A stretch of DNA of 64,000 bases from Rhodosporidiobolus odoratus (GCA_034387635.1 JAOANU010000001.1:186001-250000), one strand, 5' to 3'; counted from the stretch's first letter, positions 1-12,169 are shown. Notes: generated by a model not told the origin, from the letters alone. A program made the numbers and translations.

Positions 1-1801
1 GAGAACCGAGGACGAGGGATTGGGCGAAATCAGGTTCGGGCGAGTCGGGAAGGGGCGTCAGTCGAAGAGGACGCGAGAGGAACAATTCGAGGTCGAGGAG
101 GTAGGGCATTTCGGCGGGGGTGACAAAGGTGTAGGCCCAACCTGTTCGTCCAGCACGAGCGGTACGACCGACTCGATGGACGAAGGCACGGGTGCCGTTT
201 GGGAAGTCGTAGTTGACGACGTTCTCGACTCCGGGAACATCGATACCACGGGCGGCCAAGTCTGTGACGACGAGGATGGAGGTGAAACCGTTGCGGAAGC
301 GGGAGAGGGCGATTTTGCGAGCCGTCTGGTCCATGGAACCGTAGATGGCAGAGACGGAGTAGTGAGCCGTCGCGAGCAGGTTGGAGAGGTATTCGACGTG
401 GTGCTTGGTCGAGACGAAGACGACGGTCTGCGAGGCGGTGATCGTGGCGCCGTTAACCACCTCCACATCCTCCTCGACATCCTCACCGCGCTTGCGCTTC
501 TTTCCCCGGTCGAACTTGCCTCCTCGGCCGCCTCGAGATCCGCCCCTTGCCCCACGACCGCCGCCGCCGCCTGACCTGTTGTCGCCCCCGTCTCCCTTGA
601 GCACTGCTTCGTTCTCTGCCGTCACTCGAGCACGCTCGGCCACCCGCTGTTCCTCTGTCATGATCGGCACCTTGACGACCTCCCTCAACAAGCCGAGCAA
701 AACCGCCTCCTTCTCGCTCGCCTTGACGTTGAGATACGCCATCTGAAGGTCCTTTGAGATCTTTTGATCAACGTCGAGACGAATGAGCTTGGGGTTCTGC
801 AAACCGGCTTTGGCGAATCCGACGAGCGACGAGGGGAGGGTCGCGGAGAAGAGGAGGGTTTGGCGGGTGGCGGGAATGCGGTGGAGGATCTCGTGGAGTT
901 GCTCGGCGAAACCGAGTTCGAAGAGTCGGTCGGCTTCGTCGACGATGAGGGATGAGATCGAGGAGAGGGAGTAGGACATCTCGACGAGGACGTGGAGGAA
1001 TCGACCGGGAGTGGCGATGATCCTGCCATGCAGAGAAGGTCAATCGCAGCCGGGTCTGCAGGTAGCGAGGACGACGTACACGTCGGGGTTGCCCGCCATG
1101 AGCTCGTACTGAGCTTCCATCGCTTCACCTCCGACCACCATAGCCCACCTCAACGACTCTCCCTCCCCCTTGATCCCCCTCGCGAGGTCCTTTCCCACCT
1201 TGAGCACCTGCAACGCCAACTCACGCGTCGGAACGAGGATCAACCCCCTCGCACCAAACTTTTCCGAGTGGGTCCACAGTTGCGAGAGGAGCGGGAGGAG
1301 GTAGCAGAGGGTTTTACCGCTGCCGGTTCGGGCCATGCAGAGGTGATCGCGGGCGACGGTGACCTTTTTCCCGCGGTCGGTGATGACGGTTTCGGTCGAG
1401 CCGAGGATGGAAGGGAGGGCGAGACGCTGAATGGGAGTCGGGGTGGTGAAGCCTCGTTGAAGGAGGGCTTTGAGGAGGAGAGGGGGTAAACCGAGGGCTT
1501 GAAATGAACCTCCACCGGTGAGTTGCTTCTGAGTTTTGGCATCCTTTCCCTTCCTGACCAAGGCAGCTCCTTCACTCAAGTTTCGAGAATGTTGAAGTCC
1601 AGCGAGAGATGCGAACAAGGCATCTTCTTCAGCGTCGCTGCCCTCTAGCTGGTCATCGTGTTGTTGCTCGAGTGTGAGCTTTGAAGTGCTGGGTTTGCTA
1701 CTGGCGGTCTTTGTAAGTTTGTTTGACTTTGAGGTTGAAGTGGATCCGAGAAGAGCGGATGAGACGTCGAAATGTCCAGATGAATCCGAGTCGCTGTCCA
1801 T
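1..1801 (-). CDS. DBP10: DBP10/DDX54-type DEAD-box RNA helicase (3' end outside window)
   Basis: Probable nucleolar ATP-dependent RNA helicase for 60S subunit assembly. The N-terminus is acidic and Ser-rich. The Q-motif region reads GSFQALGLPPLLLKALLQRG then TPTPIQR, which is the DBP10/DDX54 pattern. Motif I is ARTGSGKT and Ia is PTRELALQ. A 57-bp intron at 1023-1079 (GTACGT...CAG) joins NPDV to IIATPGRF; VDEAD, SAT, VFVSTKHHVEYL, ARGIDVP and HRVGRTARAGR follow. An RGG/Lys-rich stretch is inserted between the two RecA lobes. The start ATG at 1801 gives MDSDSDSSG; a longer upstream reading lacks helicase similarity. The C-terminal DBP10 tail lies beyond base 1. The next gene, ILV1, is on the same strand 264 bp upstream. 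Family assignment is firm; DBP10 rather than DRS1/DBP9 rests on the Q-motif context. Confidence 0.9.
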
Positions 1802-2064
1802 GGCGTCTCTGGGTGTGCCGTTGTGGGTGTAAGGGTGTCTAGCAAGTCCCCCAAGCGAGTACAAGGGAGAGACGGGGGTGTGGACGTGAGACGAGCTTGG
1901 CGGAGAGAGATCCGACTCACAGGGGGGATTCTCTGGTTTCTTTCTTTTCTTTCCTCTGACTCTACACGCCATTACATCTGTCCCTCCTTGGGCTTCAAAC
2001 GATTACCTTGCGAGTCCAGTAAGCAAGACAGTCACTCATGCTCGAGAATCCAGGTCTTTCTCTG

Positions 2065-4569
2065 CTACACCTCCGCCCCACTCTCCTCCTCGTCGTCTCC
2101 CAGGAAATCTGCATAGGCCGGGCTGCACAGCAATTCACTCTGTCAGTAAAGCACGGGAAAGCAGGAAAGGGGTCGCAAACGTACTTGGACGTTTCCTCGA
2201 CATATGGGTAGGCAAGCGAGTCGAGCCATTCCGAAAAGGCCTCGTTCTCTTCCGGTGGGACCTGGATACCGCAGAGGATCTTGCCGACGTCTGTACAGAT
2301 TGGGAGGGATCGTGAGTATCGCCGAGAATAGACACTCGACTCGCGGTGCGGAAACTCTCGTCGCGGAGGTAAACCTGAGAGGGGGCGGAGCGAGAAGCGG
2401 GGTAAGGAAGGCGAAGGAGAACGCACCTCCGCCATGATTTCGGTAGTGAAACAAGGAGATGTTGAACCTCGTCCCCAACCCCTCCAAGAACTTCCTCAAC
2501 GCCCCCGGTCTCTCGGGAAACTCGAACCTAAACATCCGTTCGTTCTCCACCTTACTCTTGCCCCCTACGAGGTAACGCGCATGACTCTTGGCCAGTTCGT
2601 TGTCGCTGATGTCGAGGGCTTTCATCCCGCCCGTCTTGAGCGAGGAGAGGATAGAAGAGAGCTCTTCTTGCCGGAGTTGCTGCGGGGTTTGAGCAGGCGT
2701 CGAGCTGCCAGAGGTGGAAGAAGCGCCGAGTCGAGAAGAGGAGGACGAGAGGTAGAAGGAGAGGAAGATGAAGGCGCGTTTGGACGACGAGTAGCGGTAG
2801 ACGAATTCGGTGACCGCTCGAGGGTGAATGACGGAGTGAAGGGCAAGGAAGCTGGGCGGGTAATCAACGTGAGCTCGGTATGAAGCATATGCGACGGATA
2901 GCGATCATTTGACCTCGAAGAACAGGAGAGAAAGGTCACTTACGCTCCAGGCTTCTCCGGAATGATGACCCGCAACATGGCCTCCTTCCCCTCTCCCAGC
3001 TCTGCCCGCTCCGCAATGAATCGTAACCGACTAAAGTTGATGTTGGCACCCGAGACGACCGAGACGAAGCGCATGTTCTGACCCATGAGGTTGTTTTGCT
3101 GGATCCATTTCTTCGCGCCGGCCACTCCGAGGGCGCCAGAAGGTTCGGGGACGGAGCGAGTATCTGCGCAGTGACAGGGCAGACGGAGACGAGTGAGATA
3201 CAAGGGGCGGAGGGTCAGGGGAAGGCAGCTGACCTTGGAAAACATCCTTGATAGCCGCACACAGCTCGTCGTTTGAAACCAAGATGACCTCATCCACCAG
3301 TTCTGCACAGACCCGCAAGCTTTCGCACCCGATCTGCCGTACTGCCGTCCCGTCCGCAAACAACCCCACCTCATTCAGCGTCAGATGCTCCCCTCCGCTT
3401 GCCAGCGTTTGTGCCAGCGCATCCGCATCGTGCGTTTCGACGCCAATGACCTTGACGTGAGGGGGTGCGACAGCCTTTATGTACGCCAGCATGCCAGCGA
3501 GGAACCCCCCACCACCCACGGGGACAAACACCGCATCTAGCTTGCTCACATCCGTCTGCCGCAGGACTTCAACGGCTGCGGTCCCTTGACCGGCAATAAC
3601 ATAGGGATCGTTGAAGGGAGGGATGATGGTCAACCCGTGCACCTTGGCGAGTCGGGCGCATTCTCGTTGGGCTTCGTCGAAATCGGCCCCGTGGAGGACG
3701 ACGCGGGCGCCGAGCCGGTCGACATTTTGGTACTTGATGCTAGGGGTGTTCAGAGGCATTACGATGGTGCAGGCAACGCCGAGTTCGCGACCCGACAGTG
3801 CGACACCTTGAGCATGATTGCCTGCAGCACGAAAGGCGTAAGTAGATGTACACGAAACGCAGTACCGCAACAAGTGGGACCGACGAGCAAAGTTATCGTA
3901 GGGAGAAAAGGGCGAGGTAGGACAACGCACCAGCAGAGCAAGCAATAACACCTCGCCACCGCTCTTCATCCGAAAGCTGCTTCATCAGGTTGTACGCTCC
4001 TCGCAGTTTGAACGAGAAGACGGGTGTCATATCTTCCCGCTTGAGCATGACTTGGTTTCCGAGCCTTTGCGAGAGCTGCAAGCGCAAACGGATTAGTGAC
4101 GCCGAACAAGCTGAGCGAAAGAAGAAAGTGGGGGGGAAAGTAGACGAACGGAAACGGCGGGAGTCAAGGGAGTCCCGTCGGGCAGGATGGAGTAGACGTT
4201 GCTCGTGAGGGACATGAGCATGTAGTTGGGTGTTCCATCGGGCTTCAAGAGGTGAGCTGTCGCGTTCCGGGGAGGGTGAGGTCGAGACGCGGATCAAAAA
4301 TCAGCTCTCTGGCTTGGTGCACACGAGGAAACGGAGCGAGACCTACGTGGAACCCTTTCATACATGTGCTTGTAAGCAGGGAATACCGGTCGTGGTACTC
4401 GCTTGCCTCCTGGAAGAAGAATGGAGTTCTTGTGATCGGCGAGTAGAGATACCGATAGAGAAGGGGCGGAAAAGGTTGAGGGATGCGATGCAGTCGGGTG
4501 ACCATTTGCAATGACTGGTAGAGTACCCTCTACGTCTGAGAGTAGAGATTGTGCAGTCGGTTGTTCCAT
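2065..4569 (-). CDS. ILV1: Threonine dehydratase (deaminase), biosynthetic, two ACT domains
   Basis: PLP enzyme converting L-threonine to 2-oxobutanoate, the first step of isoleucine synthesis. The ATG at 4569 starts [16 protein letters not shown] traced splice leads into [20 protein letters not shown], and later exons give [18 protein letters not shown] with the PLP lysine in [21 protein letters not shown] and the phosphate-binding loop VGGGGFLAG follow. The C-terminal half has two ACT-like regulatory units ([12 protein letters not shown] and [14 protein letters not shown]), as in isoleucine-inhibited enzymes. The last exon, spliced at GTACGT...CAG, reads [14 protein letters not shown] and stops at 2065-2067. 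At least six introns. The N-terminus is not a clear mitochondrial presequence, although the family is mitochondrial. It is divergent from the glutamine amidotransferase gene across 550 bp. Confidence 0.93.
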
Positions 4570-5119
4570 TATGACAAGTCAAAGTCAAACCAGATGAGAA
4601 ACTGAATGTTCATCTCTGTCCTCGCTCTTTGACTCCGTCTGCTGGACTCAACGCTACTCAGACGCAAACCGGCACACCTTACAAGCCCGCCCCACCAGCG
4701 AATGGCACTCACCATGCTCCTTTCTCCAAAGCCGCTTCTTTCCACGATGATCATCCCGTCCTCCGCACAACCTTCACACAGCCTCAAAGGCGCCGCTCTT
4801 TCGCTCATTTTGCCTAAAGTGGTGTGCTGCTGAGTAAGCCCGGCAACCGAATGCCCGCCGTACAGGATTTCACCACCGCCTCCCCCTCATCTTTCGTGCT
4901 TTTCCTCCACCTCGAGCCCGTCTTGCGCCTTTTCCGCAGTCCAAGCCATGGAAGGAGCCAAGATAGCCCGGCAACGGTAACGCTTGAGCCCAACCTTCTG
5001 TGCGGAGCTTACCTTGACCCGATAACGCCATCCTGTCATCCTCCGCGGAACGTACTGGACTCGGTGTTTGCTCTCTTGTCCTCGTTCAGCCGCGTCCACC
5101 GCCAGTATCTTACACCAAC
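4570..5119. promoter_or_regulatory. Divergent intergenic region, ILV1 / DUG3-like gene
   Basis: A 550-bp gap between two head-to-head start codons, presumably holding both promoters. I see no gene, repeat or clear TATA element in it. Confidence 0.4.
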
Positions 5120-7357
5120 ATGTGTCGCTGGATCGCTTACTTCTCCGAAGAGCCGATTCTCTTGACGGATGTGGTGCTCTTCTTCCGCACCCCTAATCCT
5201 TGAACCGCGACGTGTGCGCTGAACCTTCACTCGCATGCAGATCGAGAGACCAGAACACTCGCTCCTCAAGCAGAGTGCGTCGCATTCCTGTCTCTATCCA
5301 GTTTTTGCCGAAGCTCATTGTTCTTGTTTTTGCACAGTCGACGAACACTACCTTCCTGGGATTCAGCATCCGGCGGCCGACTCTGGCCCGGGCCCTGGCA
5401 CTGCGAATGCCTTTACCAACGTCGACGGCTGGGGGTTAGCGTGGTACTCGTCCATTCAAGCCAAGTATCGGACGGAAGACGAGCTGGAAGACAAGACGGG
5501 CAAGGTTATCAGGAGGGTGAAACTGCCGGCGCTGATGCCAACCGTATTACGGAGTACTATGCCGCCGCTACACGACCTCAACTTGCGAAGCGTGTGCAAG
5601 ACCACCGAAAGTTCGATTGTGTTTGGGCATATTCGAGCGGTACATTCGCCATTCTCTTCTCTCCCATATTCCGCCTTTTGCTTGGCCACATTCTACTCTG
5701 CGTTCGCCTTAGTCTCACTGACTGTTTATTGTCGTCAGGCTGTCGGCACACCGGTTTCTATACCCAATTGCCATCCCTTCGTATTCGGTCGCTGGTCCTT
5801 CATGCACAATGGTGCGAAACTCTGTCGTCGGACGCAGCGAACGAAAGCTAATCCCCTTCTGCCTGTAGGCTCGATCGGCGGCTTCTTCGACGCTCAGGAC
5901 GAGCTCCGCAGTAAGCTGTCGCGCTCGGCAAAGATGAACATCCAAGGCAGTACGGATACGGAGGTTGCGGGTGAGGTTTCTATTCCTCCTCGTCTCTGCC
6001 CGTACAAGCTGCGCCTCGATTAACCGCAGCAATGCTGATATGCTTGCCTCGGTACAGCTGCTCTCTTCTTCACCTACCTCGCCGAGGGTCGCGACAGCGA
6101 CTGGCTCGACGAAAAGCCTCTGCATTTCGTCGAAGAATGCCTCGCGCGCACCGTCCGGACTATCGTGCACTGCTGTACGAGCAGAGAGGGATGGTACGAG
6201 AAAGATGGCAAGACACCTCGGAGCTGGGTCAGTCTCAACTTGGCCATCACCGATGGCGATTCGTTTGTCGCTTTGCGGTATGCGTATCCACCGGAACGAC
6301 CAGCTCCGAGTCTGTACTGGAGCAGTACAGAAGGGAGTGCCCTGGACAGGCGGTACAAGGTGCGTTGCTCATGCTAAGAAGCTTTCCCTCGTTGTCTTTG
6401 CGTTGTTCCCTCCGGGGATTGCTCGGCACCTATTGACTTTGCCTACTCTCTCGTGACTTCTTCTCTACTGCATCGCCGTCGCGGTCCTTGCTGCAGGGTC
6501 ATCCTTCTTCTGGCCGCCACGACGGCGACCTCCCCGCGGCGGATCACCTCCCTCATGTCGTGGTCGCGAGCGAACCGATGACAAGGGATACCAAGGACAA
6601 GTGGCACCTTCTCGAGAATGGACAGTGCGTATCTCTTCCCGATCTCTCACGCATACGAAGAGCTCACGCTAGCCTCGGCTTTTTCTTCGATAGAATCCTC
6701 GCCGTCGAACGCAAGGAATTGCGCGCGGTCTATGCGCAGCGCCGTACCGAGACACGCAACAATCCGGACGCCGCGTTCGGTAAAGGGTGGTGGAAGCCTC
6801 AGATCAGGGATTTTGCGCCGGTGGCTGACGATGCGGCACATCGGAGGTTGGGATTGGGTCGACATGGGTTGCCGAGTGGGGGGGTCAGATTACGACCATT
6901 GAGGAAGCCATCGTCTGGAAGGAATGAGGTATACCACAGTGCGCATGGCAGTGAGTCTTCGCTCACCACTTTCTCCTCGTTTCCCCTCTCTGCTGATATT
7001 GCCGCTTTCACCGCTCTGCTGCGAGCACGTGCGCCTGCCAGCTTACTAACCCTTGCCTTCCGCAGTCCCAGCACGCGTCATGCGCGATCGCCGCACCTCC
7101 GTATACGATTCCGGCGCCGACTTCCGTTCGTCGCTTCCACTTTCTTCTCGGGATACTTCGTCACTGACCCTTCATTTCCAACACCGGACACAGCTGTTCT
7201 ACCGCATACGTCTCGCCCCGGCAGTCGCGCTCGTCGATCAAACTCTGCCCACGGTCACCGACCCAGCCAAGTCTTCGGCGATAGCGACAGCGACAGTGAA
7301 TATGATAAAAGCGTTGTCCTGCCGAAGGACCTGATCGGAGGTGGAACGCGGCGTTGA
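5120..7357 (+). CDS. DUG3: DUG3-like class II glutamine amidotransferase
   Basis: Ntn-type amidotransferase. In yeast Dug3 works with Dug2 in gamma-glutamyl (glutathione) breakdown. The ATG at 5120 encodes MCRWIAYFS, so Cys2 becomes the N-terminal nucleophile after Met removal. Spliced exons then read EEPILLTDV, ERPEHSLLKQ, NVDGWGLAWYS, SSIVFGHIRA, CHPFVFGRWSFMHNG and GGFFDAQDELRSKL, in the order expected for the GATase II fold (substrate Arg in GHIRA, Asn-Gly in MHNG). A later exon has SLNLAITDGDSFVALRYAYP. A long C-terminal extension ends in an acidic stretch, DSDSDSEYDKSVVLPKD. The core is certain. The last exon boundaries and hence the exact stop (7355-7357, or an alternative near 7334) are not. 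Confidence 0.82.
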
Positions 7358-8442
7358 TGCGCTCGGAAGGAGCGCCTTCATACACTACTGTTATTTCACA
7401 CTAGAGTTCACCGTTCGTACTCAGAACTGTAAGGGATTCGTCCCGTTTGACCTTCTCAAAACCAGATTGTGTCGTGCCGCCTTTCCTGCTCATCAGGGTC
7501 AGTTTCAAGCTGTGACGCTGCACTCGGACGCGTGAGTCGAATCTTACGGACGGATAAGGTCCTCGTGAAACGTGTCCTCTGGCCACACTGGGTTTGAGCA
7601 CTCATCGCAAGGCCGTTCTTCATCCCGGTTTCGAGGCGGCGGTTGAGTACCCCGTCTCCAGCATTTGATCAGCCTCATCCTTCACTCTCTTCGAGCCGAG
7701 CCCTTGACCTATCCGATAGTGATAGTCCATTGCCCGCGTAACATACAACCCTCTCTAGCTCACTTGCACGGTCAATTCAGTCTGCGGTCCTCCGACTCCG
7801 AGAAGCTTTGCCCCCAAATTGTCTACGCAGGCTAACAGTAGTCGGTTTCCTGGAAAGGCAGCAGATCGAGCAGCCATGGTGTGTCCCGCTGGAAACAGGG
7901 TCAAGACCGGCCGGGCAGGGCTCGGGACAATGAAAAAATGTGAGAAAAAGGGGCAGCTGTTTCTCGCTTCGCTAATGGTTTCCACGGTCAACCTCACACG
8001 CCCATCTGACGAGCGAGGCACGAGAGCATGAGAAAGACTGCCCGTGCTCGACACTGCGCGATCTGATGGTGGCTTGTCCCGGTGCTCGATTATCCTAGTC
8101 GTTCTTGCGCCGACTCGACGGGTGCCAGCTTCAGTTCACTCACGTCTGAGCATCGTGAAGGGCTGCTAAAGTCCAGAAAGGGGCCGGAGGTGCCGCGCAA
8201 TAGGCTGTTACACGGCGACGTCCGGCTTTCTCGCTGAACCCCCACCCGCAATCCCCTTCCTCTATCGCATGCCGGCGCTGTTCGATGGCGTTCGCCAAGT
8301 AGTCGTTCCCGCACCTGTGAGCGAAAAGGTCGGAAGAAGCCGGCCGGGGTGAGGGTACGAAAAACGGATGTCCACATAGCCTATTCGCTACAGGAAGGCC
8401 AAGCACGCCTCTTTCTCCTTCAGCCCACTCGTCAACCCCCGT
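7358..8442. other. Intergenic, about 1.1 kb, nothing recognised
   Basis: Lies between the 3' ends of two convergent genes. Short open frames on both strands lack codon structure or recognisable motifs. I found no tRNA-like A/B boxes here. Confidence 0.4.
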
Positions 8443-10416
8443 TCAATCCTCCTTATTGGCCTTGGCATCCTCTGCACTCTGCAACTGCTTGACCCCCGCA
8501 CTCCTCGCCACCTCCTTCAAAAACCTCTCTCCCGTCTTACCCCTCTTCCCTCCTGCTCCCTGACTCTGACTGGCCCCTTCCTCCTCTTCATCCGCATCTG
8601 GCCGACCTCGAAGCGTCTCAGCATGAAAGATCCTCTCAATAAACTTTGCCACACCCAATTCCCCAATCTCGGCGTCAGCCCTCGCACCCCACCTCCATTC
8701 CACCGTCGGATCTCCCGTCTCGGCGACGCCTCCGTCCGCCGTGGCCCTTTGCGTTCGATTCGGCCCTTGGGTCGCACCTCGACCCCCTCCACCGCCTTGA
8801 GTCGCTCCGCCTCCGCCTTGGGTCTTGACCCGTTCGAGGTAGTGCTCCTTGAGGAGAAGGTTGAGGTAGGCGGACAGGGTCAAGGTGGTGGTAGCGGGAG
8901 GGTGAGCGAGAGTTAGAGGTACCGGGGAGGATGGTACGAGGGAAAGACGGCGCAGGAGAGAGATGACTTGATCTGGGGACGAGACGAAATGGAAGCCCCA
9001 CAAGGGAGGGATCAGACAGGCGGTTCTCACGCGAAGCAAGGCAGAATAGGCACTATCGGCGGCGAAGAGGGAAAGTGAGGTGCCAAAGGGAAGAAAAGGT
9101 GAGCGCACCATCAGCTAGTACCTTTCCATTGACCAGGATTAACGCCAACACAACTCCCAGAATCCCATACGCCGCCCCTTCTTCCCTCTTGACATCCCGC
9201 ATGACGCCCATCTCCTCCTCGTCGCTTTCACCGGGCAGCAGCTCTTCGTCCTTCTCGTAATCGAGCAGTTCGTTCTTGGTCGATTTTTTGCGTTGTTCGC
9301 GCGAGTAGGTGGCCGGGGTTGCGAAGGAGGGAGATGCGGTGGTCGTTGCAGCACGGATCAGAGGCGTAGGGATCAGGGAGCGGAGGATCCAGGTCTTGAC
9401 CGTAGCTGCGAAGGGTGCGCGGCAAAGTAGCACAGAGCGGAAGGAGGGCATGAGCTCGCGGAAGATCGCTGAGTCGGCTCGAAGCGAAGAGCAGGCAAGG
9501 GACGCACACTTGGCTGTATTGCCTTCCTTCCCTCGCAGCTGGAACAATTCCATGCCCATCACTTCGCGAAGGACTTTCTGAACCTTCGGGAAGAGCGAGT
9601 TGAAGTGCTTGCCCTTGCCGTCGGCAAAGACTGTGGAAACACAGCCCAGTGATGTCAGTATGCGGTCACCGCTGGGCGTGAAGAGCTCAAGCGAGCCAAT
9701 GGATACTGGGTGAAGGGGCAGGAGGACAAGAGTACAGAATGGGAGGACGTACCGGCAGCAATGATATCCTGACGCTTGATGACCTGGCGATGGCTCATTT
9801 CGCGGAACAACACAAAGCGGACGATACCCTGGATGTAATGCTTCTTCTCCTGTAAGTGGCACGAAAGGTCGGCGAACGGTAATATCGGAGCAGTCGAGGA
9901 CAACACGGTGGGAGGCAACGGAGCCAGGGGGAAAGAGTGCGTCAGCGGCCATATACGAATAGTGCGGAGGATATTCAAGGCGATGGTTGTGGCTCCGGCG
10001 CGAGAATGATGATGGAAGCCATTTTCTCGACAGGGCAAAGTTTGGCGGCGTAGATTAGGCGCATCGCTTGACGCGCGCGCCTTGCAGCCGGTCACAGAAC
10101 GGATGCAGGATGATTACGTACATCTTCGCTGAGCTCCTTGCCCTTTTTCGCGGCAGGGCCCTCATCGTCGCTGTCTTCGGTCATTTCATCGCTGCTCTCG
10201 TCCCTCTGCTTGCGCTTCTTGCCCTTTCCTCCTTTGTCTTTGGCCGCAGCTGACTTGTTCTTGGCCCCCTGAGTGGACTTGCGACGGGCTGAAGGGTTGT
10301 CGTAGTCGGTGTTTTCGCCTTCATCCGAAGAAGGGTCGACGCGGCGCTGTGGGGAGACGCGATCAGTCAAGAGCCGAGCGCAGGCGAGCAGATGTACACA
10401 CCTGAGTCCTAGCCAT
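8443..10416 (-). CDS. NSE3: MAGE-domain protein, probable NSE3 subunit of SMC5/6
   Basis: Likely the MAGE-homology subunit of the Nse1-Nse3-Nse4 module of the SMC5/6 DNA-repair complex, nuclear. The first exon is only MARTQ (ATG at 10416), spliced to RRVDPSSDEGENTDYDNPS. A basic and acidic low-complexity tail rich in Lys/Asp/Ser follows. MAGE winged-helix signatures are KKHYIQGIVRFVLFREMSHR with IKRQDIIAAG, and KVQKVLREVMGMELFQLRGK. Further on are AYGILGVVLALILVNG and, in the last long exon, LSAYLNLLLKEHYLERVK and WRWGARADAEIGELGVAKFI. The C-terminus is rich in Gly, Glu and Lys and stops at 8443-8445. At least five introns. The start is divergent from the MVD gene. Confidence 0.82.
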
Positions 10417-10756
10417 GGCTGTATCGAGGGTGAGTGCGGAATCGACTCGGAGCAGATGAGAGGACGCGTTTCGACGGGTGTTGTAATGTTGAATAGAGTT
10501 GAATAGAGTTGAGCAAATCTAGTAGAATATTTCATCAGTGTGTCTCGTCGCTCGTTCGAGTTGGGGAAAGATGATCAGCTCATCTCTTGTTCCCTAATCT
10601 TATACAAGTCAGTCTAGTTCGTACTCTTCCTCTAGCCCCGATCTACCCTGCTCGGGCTGACTTGTTCTCCCCGCTGCGTCGACCTTTGTTCCTTCCTTCC
10701 CTCTCTTCCTCAACATTCCCTCTCCGCGGCTTGCCCTCACTCCTGTAACCACTAGA
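10417..10756. promoter_or_regulatory. Divergent promoter region, NSE3 / MVD1
   Basis: 340 bp between head-to-head ATGs. It contains a tandem duplication of the 10-mer GTTGAATAGA at about 10490-10513. The stretch just upstream of the MVD start is strongly pyrimidine-rich, common in fungal promoters and 5' UTRs. Confidence 0.4.
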
Positions 10757-12169
10757 ATGGTCTACCAGGCTACCTGCACAGCACCTGTCAACATCGCAGT
10801 AGTCAAGTACTGGGGGAAACGCGATACCGCCCTCATCCTCCCCACCAACTCGTCTCTTTCTGTAACTCTCGATCAAGATCACCTTCGCTCCCTCACTTCA
10901 GCACGCGCTATCCAAGGACAGCAGGGTCCCGATCGACTCTGGCTCAACGGAGAAGAGGAGGAGATCAAGGAGGGAGGAAGGACCCACACATGTTTGGCTG
11001 AAATGAGGAAACTCCGAAAGGAGCTCGAGGTGAGCTCTCTCCCTTTCTTGCCGTTGCTGCCTTCCCAACCCCTCCCCACCGTCCTGTCAGAGATGTACGC
11101 CTGCCCTTGCTCCCGCGGCTTCGGATCCCGCTTCCGAGCTCTCGCTCGAGCCTCTGCAGCTTTTCCTCTTTCTCCCTTTCCCCATGGCTCACACTTTCCA
11201 TGCCCCTTGCAGGCTCGCAACTCGTCCCTCCCTTCCCTGACCGACTTCCCTCTCCACATCGCCTCGGAAAACAATTTCCCGACCGCTGCCGGTCTCGCCT
11301 CCTCCGCCTCAGGTCTCTCCGCCCTCATCGCCACCCTCTCGACCCTCTACTCCCTGACCCCCGAAAACGGCGTCTCGACGTCCGACCTCTCCCGCATCGC
11401 CCGTCAAGGCTCGGGTTCTGCCTGCCGAAGCATGTTTGGCGGCTACGTCGCCTGGGAGCAAGGTTCTCGCGACGACGGGTCCGATTCCGTAGCGGTCGAA
11501 GTCGCTCCCGCCGACCACTGGCCCGACATGCACGCTCTCATCCTCGTCGTTTCGGACAAGAAGAAGGGCACCCCCTCCACGGCGGGAATGCAACGCACAG
11601 TCGCCACCTCCCCCCTCCTTCAACACCGGATTCAACACGTCGTCCCCGCCCGCATGGAACGCATCTCGGCGGCAATCCAGGCCCGAGACTTTGATGCGTT
11701 CGCCAAAGAGACCATGGCCGATTCGAACCAGTTCCATGCCGTCTGCCTCGATACCGTCCCTCCCATCTTTTACATGAACGACGTTTCTCGGGCGATTGTT
11801 CAACTCGTCGAGGAAATCAACCGGGCCAGTGTCGAGAGGGGGGAGGGGATCAAAGCCGCGTACACGTACGACGCTGGACCCAACGCCGTCCTGTACCTCC
11901 TCGAAAAGGACGTCAAAGCCGTCCTCCCCACCGTTCTCAAATACTTTCCTCAGACGGAGCAGAGCTTCCCCGACCCCTTCAAGACGGGGATCGAAGCTGC
12001 AAAGGGCGACGGGGACTTGCCCGAGGGCTTCAGGGCGGCGGTCATTCCTGAGCATGAGGTGGGAGCGGTGAGCAGGATCATTCACACCAAGGTTGGAGGT
12101 GGACCGAGGGTCTTGGGGGATGAGGAGAGTTTGATTGGGGAAGATGGGAAGCCCAAGAGGGTCGTCTAA
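10757..12169 (+). CDS. MVD1: Diphosphomevalonate decarboxylase
   Basis: Makes isopentenyl diphosphate from mevalonate diphosphate with ATP, feeding sterols and carotenoids; cytosolic. It starts MVYQATCTAPVNIAVVKYWG, the family N-terminus. The GHMP ATP-binding loop is NNFPTAAGLASSASG, followed by RQGSGSACRSMFGGYVAW and the C-terminal YTYDAGPNAVLYLL. One intron is seen, 11030-11212 (GTGAGC...TTGCAG), splicing KELE to ARNSSLP. It is 183 bp long, a multiple of three with no in-frame stop, so the frame stays open through it. The spliced protein is 409 residues, near the usual 390-410. Convergent with the isomerase gene downstream. Confidence 0.95.
   Translation: MVYQATCTAPVNIAVVKYWGKRDTALILPTNSSLSVTLDQDHLRSLTSARAIQGQQGPDRLWLNGEEEEIKEGGRTHTCLAEMRKLRKELEVSSLPFLPLLPSQPLPTVLSEMYACPCSRGFGSRFRALARASAAFPLSPFPHGSHFPCPLQARNSSLPSLTDFPLHIASENNFPTAAGLASSASGLSALIATLSTLYSLTPENGVSTSDLSRIARQGSGSACRSMFGGYVAWEQGSRDDGSDSVAVEVAPADHWPDMHALILVVSDKKKGTPSTAGMQRTVATSPLLQHRIQHVVPARMERISAAIQARDFDAFAKETMADSNQFHAVCLDTVPPIFYMNDVSRAIVQLVEEINRASVERGEGIKAAYTYDAGPNAVLYLLEKDVKAVLPTVLKYFPQTEQSFPDPFKTGIEAAKGDGDLPEGFRAAVIPEHEVGAVSRIIHTKVGGGPRVLGDEESLIGEDGKPKRVV

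Noticed and set aside
20..574. Plus-strand open frame opposite DBP10, and similar long antisense frames over ILV1, CLIP and the phosphatase
   Set aside because: Long antisense frames are expected in GC-rich coding DNA. None shows motifs, while the opposite strand carries conserved domains.
11030..11212. Coding insertion in MVD1 (frame open through this stretch)
   Set aside because: Bounded by GTGAGC and TTGCAG. The encoded Pro/Ser/Phe-rich peptide has no counterpart in the family, and removing it restores the conserved sequence and normal length.
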